From assembly GCA_964403885.1 (NCBI GenBank), contig CAYOHY010000006.1, positions 8,457 through 72,456 of the forward strand: a DNA stretch of 64,000 bases. Direction: 5' to 3'. The notes beneath the pieces were generated by a model. That model was not told the origin of the DNA, did not search any database, and was given only the letters and a program-made list of their open reading frames with translations. The position numbers were made by a program, and so were the translations under genes. Every line of letters begins with the position of its first letter. Within the stretch, counting starts at the first letter, position 1. The DNA is from CAYOHY01 sp964403885. GTDB lineage: Bacteria > Actinomycetota > Coriobacteriia > Anaerosomatales > PHET01. Positions 1 to 9,100 of the stretch are shown piece by piece.

Positions 1-624
1 GGTCGCTGGCGCCCGATGAGGCGCTGGGAGGACTCGACGTTCGTCTTCATCTCCTCGAACCCGGAACACGTCGAGGGGGGAGTGGAGGAGCGCTGGGTCG
101 CGGTCATGCGCCAACTCGCCGACAAGGGCGCCTCGGTGCGCTTCTTGTGCCTCATGCACTCGCCGATGGGCGAGTGGGCGCGCTCGCTCGGCATCGCGGT
201 CGATCCCTACATTCTCGACAAGTGGAACGTGGTGCGCTCGCGCTCGCGACTGCGCAAGTACCTCAAGCGCTATGCGCCGGTCGTGGCACACTCGACCGGC
301 CTCGAGGCGGACCTGCTGCTTCGCTGGGCCGCACGCGTGCTGCCGGAGATCCGCGTGGTCCACACGCTCGCCGCGCAGCCACAGGGAACGCGCCGACACC
401 GTCCGGTCGACGCGCTCATGCGGCGCTTCGATGAGCTGGGGATGCGCTCGGCGGCGGGCGTGTTCGTCGAGAGCGACGACGTGGAGGCCGAGGTGCTCTC
501 GGCCGGTGTGCCACGCGAGCGGATACACCTCGACCACGTGGAGGGCACCGCGGCCGCACGCAGCATCCGCGTACACCTCGACCTCTACCGCAACTTCATG
601 GCGGGTCGGGGCGCGGGATCCTAG
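1..624 (+). CDS. GT4-type glycosyltransferase N-domain, 5' partial
   Basis: The reading frame is open at the window edge. The first ATG (16) has no ribosome binding site, so the gene probably starts upstream. The visible 200 or so residues look like the N-terminal Rossmann half of a GT-B (GT4-type) glycosyltransferase: an early GGVEERW segment, alternating strands and helices, an AHSTGLEADLL segment and a VVHTLA strand. The ORF stops after VPRERIHLDHV without the sugar-nucleotide-binding C-terminal domain, which is short for the family (usually 350-400). It may be a truncated or single-domain enzyme. Its stop overlaps the convergent manC stop by two to three bases. A role in cell-surface glycan synthesis is inferred from fold and neighbour only. 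Confidence 0.6.
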   Translation, partial: GRWRPMRRWEDSTFVFISSNPEHVEGGVEERWVAVMRQLADKGASVRFLCLMHSPMGEWARSLGIAVDPYILDKWNVVRSRSRLRKYLKRYAPVVAHSTGLEADLLLRWAARVLPEIRVVHTLAAQPQGTRRHRPVDALMRRFDELGMRSAAGVFVESDDVEAEVLSAGVPRERIHLDHVEGTAAARSIRVHLDLYRNFMAGRGAGS

Positions 625-2084
625 CGGCTCGTGCGTGACCAGTCGTCGGCGTAGCGCACGATGTCGTCTTCACCCAGGTAGCCGCCCACGGCAACCTCGA
701 TGACGCGCAGCGTCTCATCTCCGGCGTTGGCCAGCCGATGGGTCGCGCCCAGTGGGATGTAGACGGACTCGTTGGGGGAGAGCTCGAGCGTCTCGCCGTC
801 GCGCTCCACGAGCGCTCGGCCGCTCACCACCACCCAGTGCTCGCTTCGCTTGGCGTGGCTTTGCAGTGACAGCCGCTTACCGGCGAGCACGTCGATCGTC
901 TTGACCTGGAACCCGTCACCCTTGAGAAGCAGTGTCCACGACCCCCAGGGGCGAAGCGACGTGCGCGAGGTGACGATCTCTTGCGCGCCCGCGCGTGCGA
1001 GCGCCTCCACCACGAGCCGCACATCTTGAGCGCGGTCCTTGGAGGCCACGAGGGTCGCGTCAGCGGTGTCGACCACCAGCGTGTCCTCCAGGCCCAGCGT
1101 GGCCACGAGGCGTCCCGAGGAGTACGAGATGACGCCGGACGATTCGACATCGACCACGTTGCCCACCAGCACGTTGCCGGACGCGTCCGGCTCGGCAAGC
1201 TGCTCGAGTGAGAGGAGGGATCCCACGTCCGACCACACCAAGCGCGTCGGCACCACGGCCACCCGGCTCGATACCTCGAGCACCGCGCGATCGAACTGGA
1301 CCGCGGGCAGTGCGTCATACCGCTCGCGAGCGCCCGTCGCGAGCCACTGTCCGGGATCGAGGGTCGCAAGCGCCTCGACGGTATCGGCTATCGCGCGTCC
1401 ATATGCCGAGTCCGGCGTCGACGCCGCCTCACCGGCTGCGCGCAGCTCGTCGAGGATCGTGCGTGCCCGCGCGATGACCATCCCCGAGTTCCACAAGCAC
1501 CCCTGAGCCACGAGTTCCTCGGCGACCTCGCGCGATGGCTTCTCCAAGAACCGAGCCACCGAGAAGGCACCCGTGATTCCTTCCAGCGCATCTCCGGGGC
1601 GGATGTAGCCGTAGCCCGTCTCGGGGGAGTCGGGCGTCAGGCCCAGCACGACGATGTGTCCTGAGTGGGCTGCGGCCACGGCTGTCTCGAGCGCGCGGTC
1701 CCACTCGGCGCCGTCCTCGAGCAGGTGGTCGCTCGGCAGCACCGCGACCACGGCGTCCTCGTCGAGCGAGGCCGCGTACGCCGCAGCGAGGGCCACGGCG
1801 GCGGCGGTGTTGCGCGCCGACGGCTCGGCCACCACGGTGGTGCCGGTCGCGGTCTCGCTGGCCAGGTGGTCCCGGATCTCGCCCAGCAGGCGCTCGCTGG
1901 TCAGCACAGTGACGGTGCCCGAGGCATGCTCCCTCACGCGGGCGACCGCCTGCTGCAGAAGCGATGTTCCGCCAAACACGGTCAACATCTGCTTGGGCGA
2001 GAGCTCGCGCGACAGCGGCCAGAAGCGGGTGCCGCTTCCTCCGGCGAGCACGATCGCGTGCAGGTGCGCGAGCGCCTTGGGCAT
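621..2084 (-). CDS. manC: Mannose-1-phosphate guanylyltransferase / mannose-6-phosphate isomerase
   Basis: This bifunctional type II enzyme makes GDP-mannose from mannose-1-phosphate and GTP, and its C-terminal cupin can interconvert mannose-6-phosphate and fructose-6-phosphate. Of 487 residues, the nucleotidyltransferase signature LAGGSGTRFWPLSR lies at about 13-26, followed by SPKQM and a PSDH motif. The C-terminal 110 residues form the cupin, with HAKRSEHWVVVSG and the late IPLGATHRLAN segment. Length is normal for the ManC/CpsB family. A longer upstream frame exists, but ATG at 2084 begins the conserved domain and is preceded by an AAGAAGGG ribosome binding site. It faces the upstream GT4 gene. 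With phosphomannomutase at 35370 it supplies GDP-mannose for surface polysaccharide. Confidence 0.95.
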   Translation of the reverse strand: MPKALAHLHAIVLAGGSGTRFWPLSRELSPKQMLTVFGGTSLLQQAVARVREHASGTVTVLTSERLLGEIRDHLASETATGTTVVAEPSARNTAAAVALAAAYAASLDEDAVVAVLPSDHLLEDGAEWDRALETAVAAAHSGHIVVLGLTPDSPETGYGYIRPGDALEGITGAFSVARFLEKPSREVAEELVAQGCLWNSGMVIARARTILDELRAAGEAASTPDSAYGRAIADTVEALATLDPGQWLATGARERYDALPAVQFDRAVLEVSSRVAVVPTRLVWSDVGSLLSLEQLAEPDASGNVLVGNVVDVESSGVISYSSGRLVATLGLEDTLVVDTADATLVASKDRAQDVRLVVEALARAGAQEIVTSRTSLRPWGSWTLLLKGDGFQVKTIDVLAGKRLSLQSHAKRSEHWVVVSGRALVERDGETLELSPNESVYIPLGATHRLANAGDETLRVIEVAVGGYLGEDDIVRYADDWSRTSR

Positions 2085-2150
2085 GGTCGTGGGGCCCTTC
2101 TTCGATGGTGTGGAAAGCTGGTGGAGGCGCGTGCGCGCGCCGCGTGTACC

Positions 2151-2158
2151 AGTATACT
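2151..2158. promoter_or_regulatory. Palindromic -10-like element between divergent genes
   Basis: AGTATACT reads TATACT on both strands and lies between the divergent manC (start 2084) and the lipoprotein gene (start 2222). It could serve as a shared -10 box. No convincing -35 hexamer is seen 16-18 bases upstream on either strand. Confidence 0.3.
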
Positions 2159-2221
2159 CGGCACGCGCCGTGCAGTTCGCTGCGCGACACAGCTCAGATA
2201 TCCGTGCCCGAGAGGACACCC

Positions 2222-2827
2222 ATGCGTTCACACCGTTACCTGTCCGCACTGCGCGCGCTGGCGGTCTTCGCCCTGTGCGCTGTGGCCTTCGCCGTCCTGG
2301 TGGGCTGTGCCTCGCCCGCGGGCAAGGCCCCGGGCAAGTCCGCCCAGACGACGGCCACGTCGAGCGCCGATGCCTCCTCTGCCGCCGGCAAGGACCGCCC
2401 GGCGCCCGCCGTCGCGCCGCCTGCACCCGTGCTGAGCACTCCCCAGAAGGCGGTCCTGTCGTACCTGGACTGGATCACGTTCGCGTACCGCATCCTCGAC
2501 TCCGACGTCGCGAGCAAGACCTTCTCGCCGTACGAGGAGGTGCGCGTCAACTCCTACGTCATGTACAACGTCGAGAAGCGGCGCGCGATCGATCAGCAGC
2601 TCGTGCACTTCGACGTGAAGAAGGTCACCACCAAGGGCTCCACCGCGACGGTCGATGCCAAAGAGACCTGGATCTACCGCTACATCGACATCGACACCGG
2701 CTACTACAAGGGGCCGCAGCGCAACGCGATCTACACCACCAAGTACACGGTGGTGAAGCAGCCCGGGAACAAGGGCTGGATCGTGGACTCGGTGGATGCG
2801 GAGTCGATCGGCCCGGCGCCTGAATAG
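2222..2827 (+). CDS. Predicted lipoprotein, unknown function
   Basis: A 201-residue secreted protein with a type II signal peptide: basic start MRSHR, hydrophobic core, and lipobox LVGC with the acylated cysteine near residue 25. A low-complexity Ala/Ser/Pro/Thr linker runs to about residue 65. The remaining 135 residues form a compact alpha+beta domain (STPQKAVLSYLDWITFAYRI... ending KQPGNKGWIVDS), resembling the NTF2/DUF4878-like lipoprotein domains that end in a KDGDKWLV-type strand. The lipoprotein at 22224 and the membrane protein at 19457 end in similar strands. It lies directly upstream of giant cytochrome 1 but has its own putative promoter region. No function assigned. Confidence 0.8.
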   Translation: MRSHRYLSALRALAVFALCAVAFAVLVGCASPAGKAPGKSAQTTATSSADASSAAGKDRPAPAVAPPAPVLSTPQKAVLSYLDWITFAYRILDSDVASKTFSPYEEVRVNSYVMYNVEKRRAIDQQLVHFDVKKVTTKGSTATVDAKETWIYRYIDIDTGYYKGPQRNAIYTTKYTVVKQPGNKGWIVDSVDAESIGPAPE

Positions 2828-2888
2828 AGGCGTGAGCGGCGACACGTGCTCCACGAACTCTCCACACAACCGCTTGCCGAAAATCACA

Positions 2889-2904
2889 TGTGATATCTGT
2901 CACA
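2889..2904. promoter_or_regulatory. CRP/FNR-family operator, TGTGA-N6-TCACA
   Basis: A perfect TGTGA-TATCTG-TCACA inverted repeat, matching the classical CRP-family consensus. Its centre (2896.5) is 46.5 bases before the TTGACC box at 2943. The same 16-base design is found before giant cytochrome 2. CRP, FNR and related regulators recognise this type of site; which one acts here is unknown. Confidence 0.7.
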
Positions 2905-2942
2905 ACCGCCCTTAACTTTAGTGAATTCGTGTTCAGATTCGC

Positions 2943-2971
2943 TTGACCCACATCCTTAACCCACCGATACT
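2943..2971 (+). promoter_or_regulatory. Sigma-70-type promoter of giant cytochrome 1
   Basis: TTGACC (2943-2948), a 17-base spacer and GATACT (2966-2971). The predicted transcript begins near 2979, leaving a leader of about 135 nt before the ATG at 3113. The promoter of giant cytochrome 2 has the same TTGACC and a closely similar ATACTCC segment. Confidence 0.6.
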
Positions 2972-2978
2972 CCCCATG

Positions 2979-3041
2979 AGGCCTGTCAAAGGGCCTGCTC
3001 TGCATTGCAGGCGGATCGGGCGAAAGCCGTAGGGGCACGGC
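2979..3041 (+). promoter_or_regulatory. Structured 5' leader of giant cytochrome 1
   Basis: The leader can fold a 6-bp hairpin, GCCTGC (2993-2998) with GCAGGC (3007-3012). It can also fold one of two mutually exclusive small hairpins: GGC-GAAA-GCC (3019-3028), or GCCGT/ACGGC (3026-3041). Competing hairpins resemble an attenuator or riboswitch. I could not match it to a known riboswitch consensus, including GEMM-type c-di-GMP RNAs. Confidence 0.35.
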
Positions 3042-3112
3042 GGTGGGGAAATCGACCACAACACCCCCTCTGACCTGCGCACATTGGGAAGCCGGAGAAG
3101 GTGGGGATTGGG

Positions 3113-6100
3113 ATGATCGTAGGCAGGCGAGGGTGGCTCGCCGCTCTGTTCGTGACTGTGGCGCTGGCGGTACTTGCGCTGGCACCGGTCACTGCGGGTG
3201 CGGCGGACTATACCAACCAGGAGTGCCTGGCATGTCACGACAAAGTGTCGTGGAACATGAGCTTCGACGTTGGGCCGGTGGACAAGAACACCGCCTGCCG
3301 CAAGTGCCACCTCGATAACTTCGCCGGGGCGCACCCCATCCACAACCAGTCGTCGAACTGCGGTGCGTTCTGCCATCCCGGTTGGGGTGAGGCGCTCGCC
3401 TCGAACGTTCCCCAGGTGCTCGACACCAGCGGCGCATTCAACTCGCCGTCCTCACAGGACACCACCGCTGGCGTGCTGCACATCATCCATGCGAACCCCC
3501 GCTGGGTGCAGGGCCTCTCCACCACGAACAGCAAGTGCGGCAGCTGCCACGCAGCCGCCTCGTGCACCGCGTGCCACGACGGGACCATCCCCCCGTCACA
3601 GGACGCGAGCAGCCACGCGGGTCATGCGTCGTGGTCGACCTCGACCTCGATCGTTCCGTGGGTCGGTGACCTTTCTCCGGGTGTCACTGGCGGGGACGAG
3701 ACGCAGGACACCAAGATGGTCGGCACCTCGCTGCGCTGCGGCGCCGCTGGTTGCCACGACATGACGGGCATCGCCTCGGCGTCTGCCAACCTCATGGACA
3801 ACTTCAATCACGACGCCGATCCGGCCTCCGGCTACGTGACCACCACCGTTGGCGTCGCCAACACCTGGAAGTACGTGTACTCCCGCCTGTACTCGCGCGA
3901 CCAGATGATGATGTCGAACAAGATCGGCGCCGAAGTCTCCATCGACTTCGTCGGCGAGCGCGTCACGCTCGTCACCGACAAGGACCCCTACCGCGGTATC
4001 GCCGAGATCCTCATCGACAACGTGTCGCAGGGCACCGTCGACCTCTACAACGGTGTGACCCTCAATCAGGTCCCGGTGTGGACGAGCAACGCGCTCGGCG
4101 CCGGCACGCACAACATCAAGATCCGCGTGACGGGCACCATGAGCGGCAGCGCTCGCGGCACCTGGATCTCCTTCGACCAGCTCAAGGTCTGGGAGGTCTC
4201 GCCGGACACCGTCGCTCCTGAGTGCAAGTCGTGCCACACCACCAAGAAGTCGCTCCCGCACGGCAGCGACCTTCCCACGATCGTCCCCACGTTCACCCAC
4301 GATGCCACCCAGACTTCCGACAACACGTGGAACACCGGGTACGGCACCTACCGCTGCGACTCGTGCCACGTCTCCAATCAGAGCACGAGCATGCAGCTGG
4401 AGCACCGCCGCTCGACGTCGAGCTCCAACTACAAGCAGTGCACGCCGTGCCACACGCTGTACGCGCCCTACACGTGGACGGCCACCTGGAACACCAACGA
4501 CGGCTGCAACTACGGTTCCTGCCATCCCAGCAGCGCGTCCACTCGTACCGCTCACGCCGCGGTGGTCACCTCGCACACGCCGCTCTCCGGTGGCTACGAG
4601 GACACCTGCAAGTCGTGTCACGCCGGCGACCTCCGCGTGGTCCACTACAACTCGAAGCCCGGCAACGGGATCCTCGAGAACGCCGCCACCACCTGTAACG
4701 CCTGCCACACGCAGTCGCTGTTCAACACGGCACGCAGCTGCGTCGACGCCGGCTGTCACGTAGGCTCCGGCGTCACCTCGATGACGGCTCACAGCTTCGA
4801 CACGACCCGTCACACTCCCACGAACTTCACGCGTGCGTACCAGACCACCAGCACGCTCGATGACGGTGGCGTCGAGTGCAACGTGTGTCACTCGGCCCGC
4901 CTCGACACGGCTCACTCGACGCCTGGAACGATGACGGCTGTCGGCTGCTCCAAGGGCGGCGCCGGCAACAAGGGCTGCCACGAGGACACCGCCTACAACT
5001 CGCGCAGCGTCGCTGCCAGCGGCTGGCCTGCCGACAAGTGCTCGGAGTGCCACAACTACGCCGGTAAGAAGAGCCACGATCAGACCGCGACCGCCCACTT
5101 CGTGGCGTCCAACGGCTGTGCCGGTTCCACTGCGGGTTGCCACAACAGCAACGACCTGTGGACCATTCACAAGAACTCGAAGCCGGGCAACGGCATCCTC
5201 GAGACCGGCGGCGGCTGCACCGCAGTCGATGGCGCCAACGATCCGTATGGCTGCCACAACACGCTCGACAAGCGTCCCACGGTCAACTCGGCCAACGCGT
5301 GCGGTTCTACCTCGACCGGGTGCCATACCGACCATGACCTCGGGTCGCATCCCGGCGCCATGAACCACGCGTTCAGCAACGTGAGCTACTACAACGCCAC
5401 CTCCGAGGTCGGCTGCACCAACCAGACCGGCTGCCACAACAACAGTGGCGGCTCCACAACGGACTTCGGCTCGACCTACCACCCGACAAGCGGTTGTACG
5501 CCGGGTGGCGCGTGCCACAGCAGCACGAGCAAGCCCTCCTTCACCGGCATCCTCCCCACGGACTGCCAGGAGTGCCACGGTGGCGCGTTCGTCGGCGCAC
5601 CGTCCCGCAACAGCCTGACGGCATCCCCGTCGGCCGGCGGCCACTACAGCGAGACCACGCACACCGCCATCGGCACCAACATGACCGTGGCGGTCAAGTC
5701 CGACACCACCGGTACCGCGAGTGCCACCTGCAACAACTGCCACTCCGCAACGGTGGGCGGCACTCGCTACGGTCTGCTCAACCAGCACGCCAACGTCGGC
5801 GTCGCCGGCAGCCCGTACGGTGCGGCCGTCGGTTGCGGTGAGTGCCACGGCGACACGCGTGCCTACGGTAACGTCGAGGTCCTCGCCAGCTGGACCGCCG
5901 ACAAGTGCGAGGACTGCCACAAGCTCGGCGGATCCTCCACGTTCGATCACGCCGCGACCGTCAGCACCGTCGTGACCGACACCGGCGCGCTGGGCTGCGG
6001 CAGCAAGGGCGTCAACTGCCACACCACCGGCGACCTGCACACGCTGCACCGCAACGCGGCCGGCGGTTGCAACCTCGTCGACGGCAGCGGCCAGAAGTGC

Positions 6101-9100
6101 CACGACTACACGATCCAGGCCTACAAGCCCACCGCGAAGTCCTGCGGCACGGGCGCTGCCTGCCACACCGCCTACACGCTGGGCACCGTCCTGACGCCGG
6201 CGACGCACACCAAGTCGCTCGAGGTCACGGCCCACGCCCCCAGCTCGACCGGCACCACCCAGGCCAACGCCACCTTCGTGGCCGGCGGCCAGTCCAACAC
6301 CTGCACCGCCTGCCACATCGTGACCAAGGCAGACGGCGGTCTGGTCAGCTACGAGCACACCTCGACCTACTCCACCAAGACCGTGGATGCGTCGAACATC
6401 TGCCGCAACTGCCACAACAACCCGCTGTCCACCACCGCGGTCACGACCAACTGGTCGCAGAAGGACACCGCCAACGGCTGCGCGCAGTGCCACACCGGCA
6501 CGCTGGCCATCCACAGCACCGAGAACACCGCCGCCCACACCGTCGCGACCAACACCGGTTGCGGCGGCACCGGCGGTGGCTGCCACCCCAAGACGGATCT
6601 CAGCTCGGTAGCGGCGGTGCCCACCACGCAGACCGGTATCCACGTCTCGTGCATGCGCTGCCACGACCGCACCGCGTCGGGCGGCCAGTACGCCTACGAC
6701 CCCGCCAAGAAGGGCTGCGGTTCGGGTCGCTCCTGCCACGGCACTGGTTCGCAGTACGCGACCGCTACCGCGGTCCACAACGGTGCCGGCGGTCTCGCTG
6801 ACGGCAACGATGCGACCCACCACCAGGCCGTGATCGCCCGCTCCAACTACGGCTCGGGCCAGGATCTCGTCTACGACGGGACCAAGGAGTGCAACACCTG
6901 CCACACCGACCGCATGACCTCGTCGCACACGACGACCACCGTCGGTGCGGTCGGCTGCGGCGCGGGCGCCGGCGGCTGCCACAACAGCAGCGTCGTCACC
7001 ACGTCGGCTGCAGTCGTCAAGTCCAACTGGGCCACCAAGAAGTGCACCGCGTGCCACACCAGCGCCGTCACGCACACCGCCTACCAGACCGGCGCCGGCC
7101 TGCAGACCAGCCACGAGGCCACTTCGGCGCAGGGCTGCCTCAACAGCGGCGCGGGCTGCCACGGCACCAACAAGGACCTCGGCCTGCTGCACCCCACCGC
7201 TGGCTGTAACGCCTCGGTTGGCGCCACCACCACTGCTACCAAGTGCCACGACGTCGACAAGGCCATGAACGCCGTGTCCAAGTCGTGCGGTGGCGCGGGC
7301 AACTGCCACGCCAACTACACAGCCGCGAACCACAACGGCATCGCGACCGGCAACGAGGTCGCCACTCACGAGACCACGGCGACCGGCTTCTCGACCAAGA
7401 TCGACGGCACCACCTACGACACCGGTGGCAACAACACCTGCGCGAGCTGCCACAGCCGCGGTCTGGCTCTGGCGCACAAGGAGACCTCGACCACGAGCAG
7501 CCTGAAGTCGGGCAACACCTCGTGGGGCGCAACGGCGGCCACCATCTGCCAGGACTGCCACAACACCACCACGCCTGATAACGCCCAGACGGTCGTCAAG
7601 TCACTCAACTGGAGCGCACGCACCTGCCAGCAGTGTCACGACACCGCTGGCAACGGCGGTCAGGGCAACGGCTTCCACGACCTCTACACCACCGGGAACC
7701 ACACGTCCTCCGTGGGTACCACCTCCGGCGCCGACGGCTGTATCACCGATGCGTGCCACAGCACCGGCGCGACCGGCGATGTCCGTGCGATCCACAACCG
7801 GGCCAAGGCAGGACGTGGCTGCACGTCTGTCGGCGCGGACACGAAGGCGTGGAGCGGCTCGTGCCATCAGCTCGACAAGCAGATGCCGCTGGGCACCATG
7901 TCCTGCGGTTCTGGTGGAGCGGGCGCGACCAAGTGCCACGTGAACCACACCGACACCAACCACGGTGCCAACCACGGCTTCACCACCACGTCGAACTACG
8001 TGGCGGCGAGCGAGACCGGTTGCTCCAACAGCACCTCCGGTTGCCACGGCACCGAGTCCAGCTACGCCGACTTCGGCGCCGCGCAGTACCACCCCACCGG
8101 TGCCACGACGTGCGCCGGCGGTTCCGCTGGTACCTGCCACACCAGCCCCAGCAAGACCGGCTGGACGCTTCATGAGTGCCAGGACTGCCACAAGACGACC
8201 GGCGGCTACACCGGTGCAGCGGCGCGCGCCAGCCTGACGGCATCCCCGTCGGCCGGCGGCCACTACAGCGAGACCACGCACACCGCCATCGGCACCAACA
8301 TGACCGTGGCGGTCAAGTCCGACACCACCGGTACCGCGAGTGCCACCTGCAACAACTGCCACTCCGCAACGGTGGGCGGCACTCGCTACGGTCTGCTCAA
8401 CCAGCACGCCAACGTCGGCGTCGCCGGCAGCCCGTACGGTGCGGCCGTCGGTTGCGGTGAGTGCCACGGCGACACGCGTGCCTACGGTAACGTCGAGGTC
8501 CTCGCCAGCTGGACCGCCGACAAGTGCGAGGACTGCCACAAGCTCGGCGGATCCTCCACGTTCGATCACGCCGCGACCGTCAGCACCGTCGTGACCGACA
8601 CCGGCGCGCTGGGCTGCGGCAGCAAGGGCGTCAACTGCCACACCACCGGCGACCTGCACACGCTGCACCGCAACGCGGCCGGCGGTTGCAACCTCGTCGA
8701 CGGCAGCGGCCAGAAGTGCCACGACTACACGATCCAGGCCTACAAGCCCACCGCGAAGTCCTGCGGCACGGGCGCTGCCTGCCACACCGCCTACACGCTG
8801 GGCACCGTCCTGACGCCGGCGACGCACACCAAGTCGCTCGAGGTCACGGCCCACGCCCCCAGCTCGACCGGCACCACCCAGGCCAACGCCACCTTCGTGG
8901 CCGGCGGCCAGTCCAACACCTGCACCGCCTGCCACATCGTGACCAAGGCAGACGGCGGTCTGGTCAGCTACGAGCACACCTCGACCTACTCCACCAAGAC
9001 CGTGGATGCGTCGAACATCTGCCGCAACTGCCACAACAACCCGCTGTCCACCACCGCGGTCACGACCAACTGGTCGCAGAAGGACACCGCCAACGGCTGC

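Noticed and set aside
2084..2426. Longer N-terminus for ManC (start at 2426)
   Set aside because: The extra 114 residues are Arg/Pro-rich and lie opposite the lipoprotein gene and its promoter; the family domain starts at 2084 with a ribosome binding site.
3012..3041. GEMM (c-di-GMP-I) riboswitch, because GGGCGAAAGCC loosely resembles part of its core
   Set aside because: The first GEMM stem and the ACGCAAAGCC core are not present, and the tetraloop-receptor arrangement cannot be drawn; kept only as an unassigned structured leader.
3596..7561. 1,321-codon open frame on the minus strand opposite giant cytochrome 1
   Set aside because: Antisense shadow of the biased codon use and repeats of the cytochrome; low-complexity Ala/Gly/Val/Arg protein, no ribosome binding site, no domain. 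The same applies to minus-strand frames at 7601-9394, 10799-13147 and 13178-15397.
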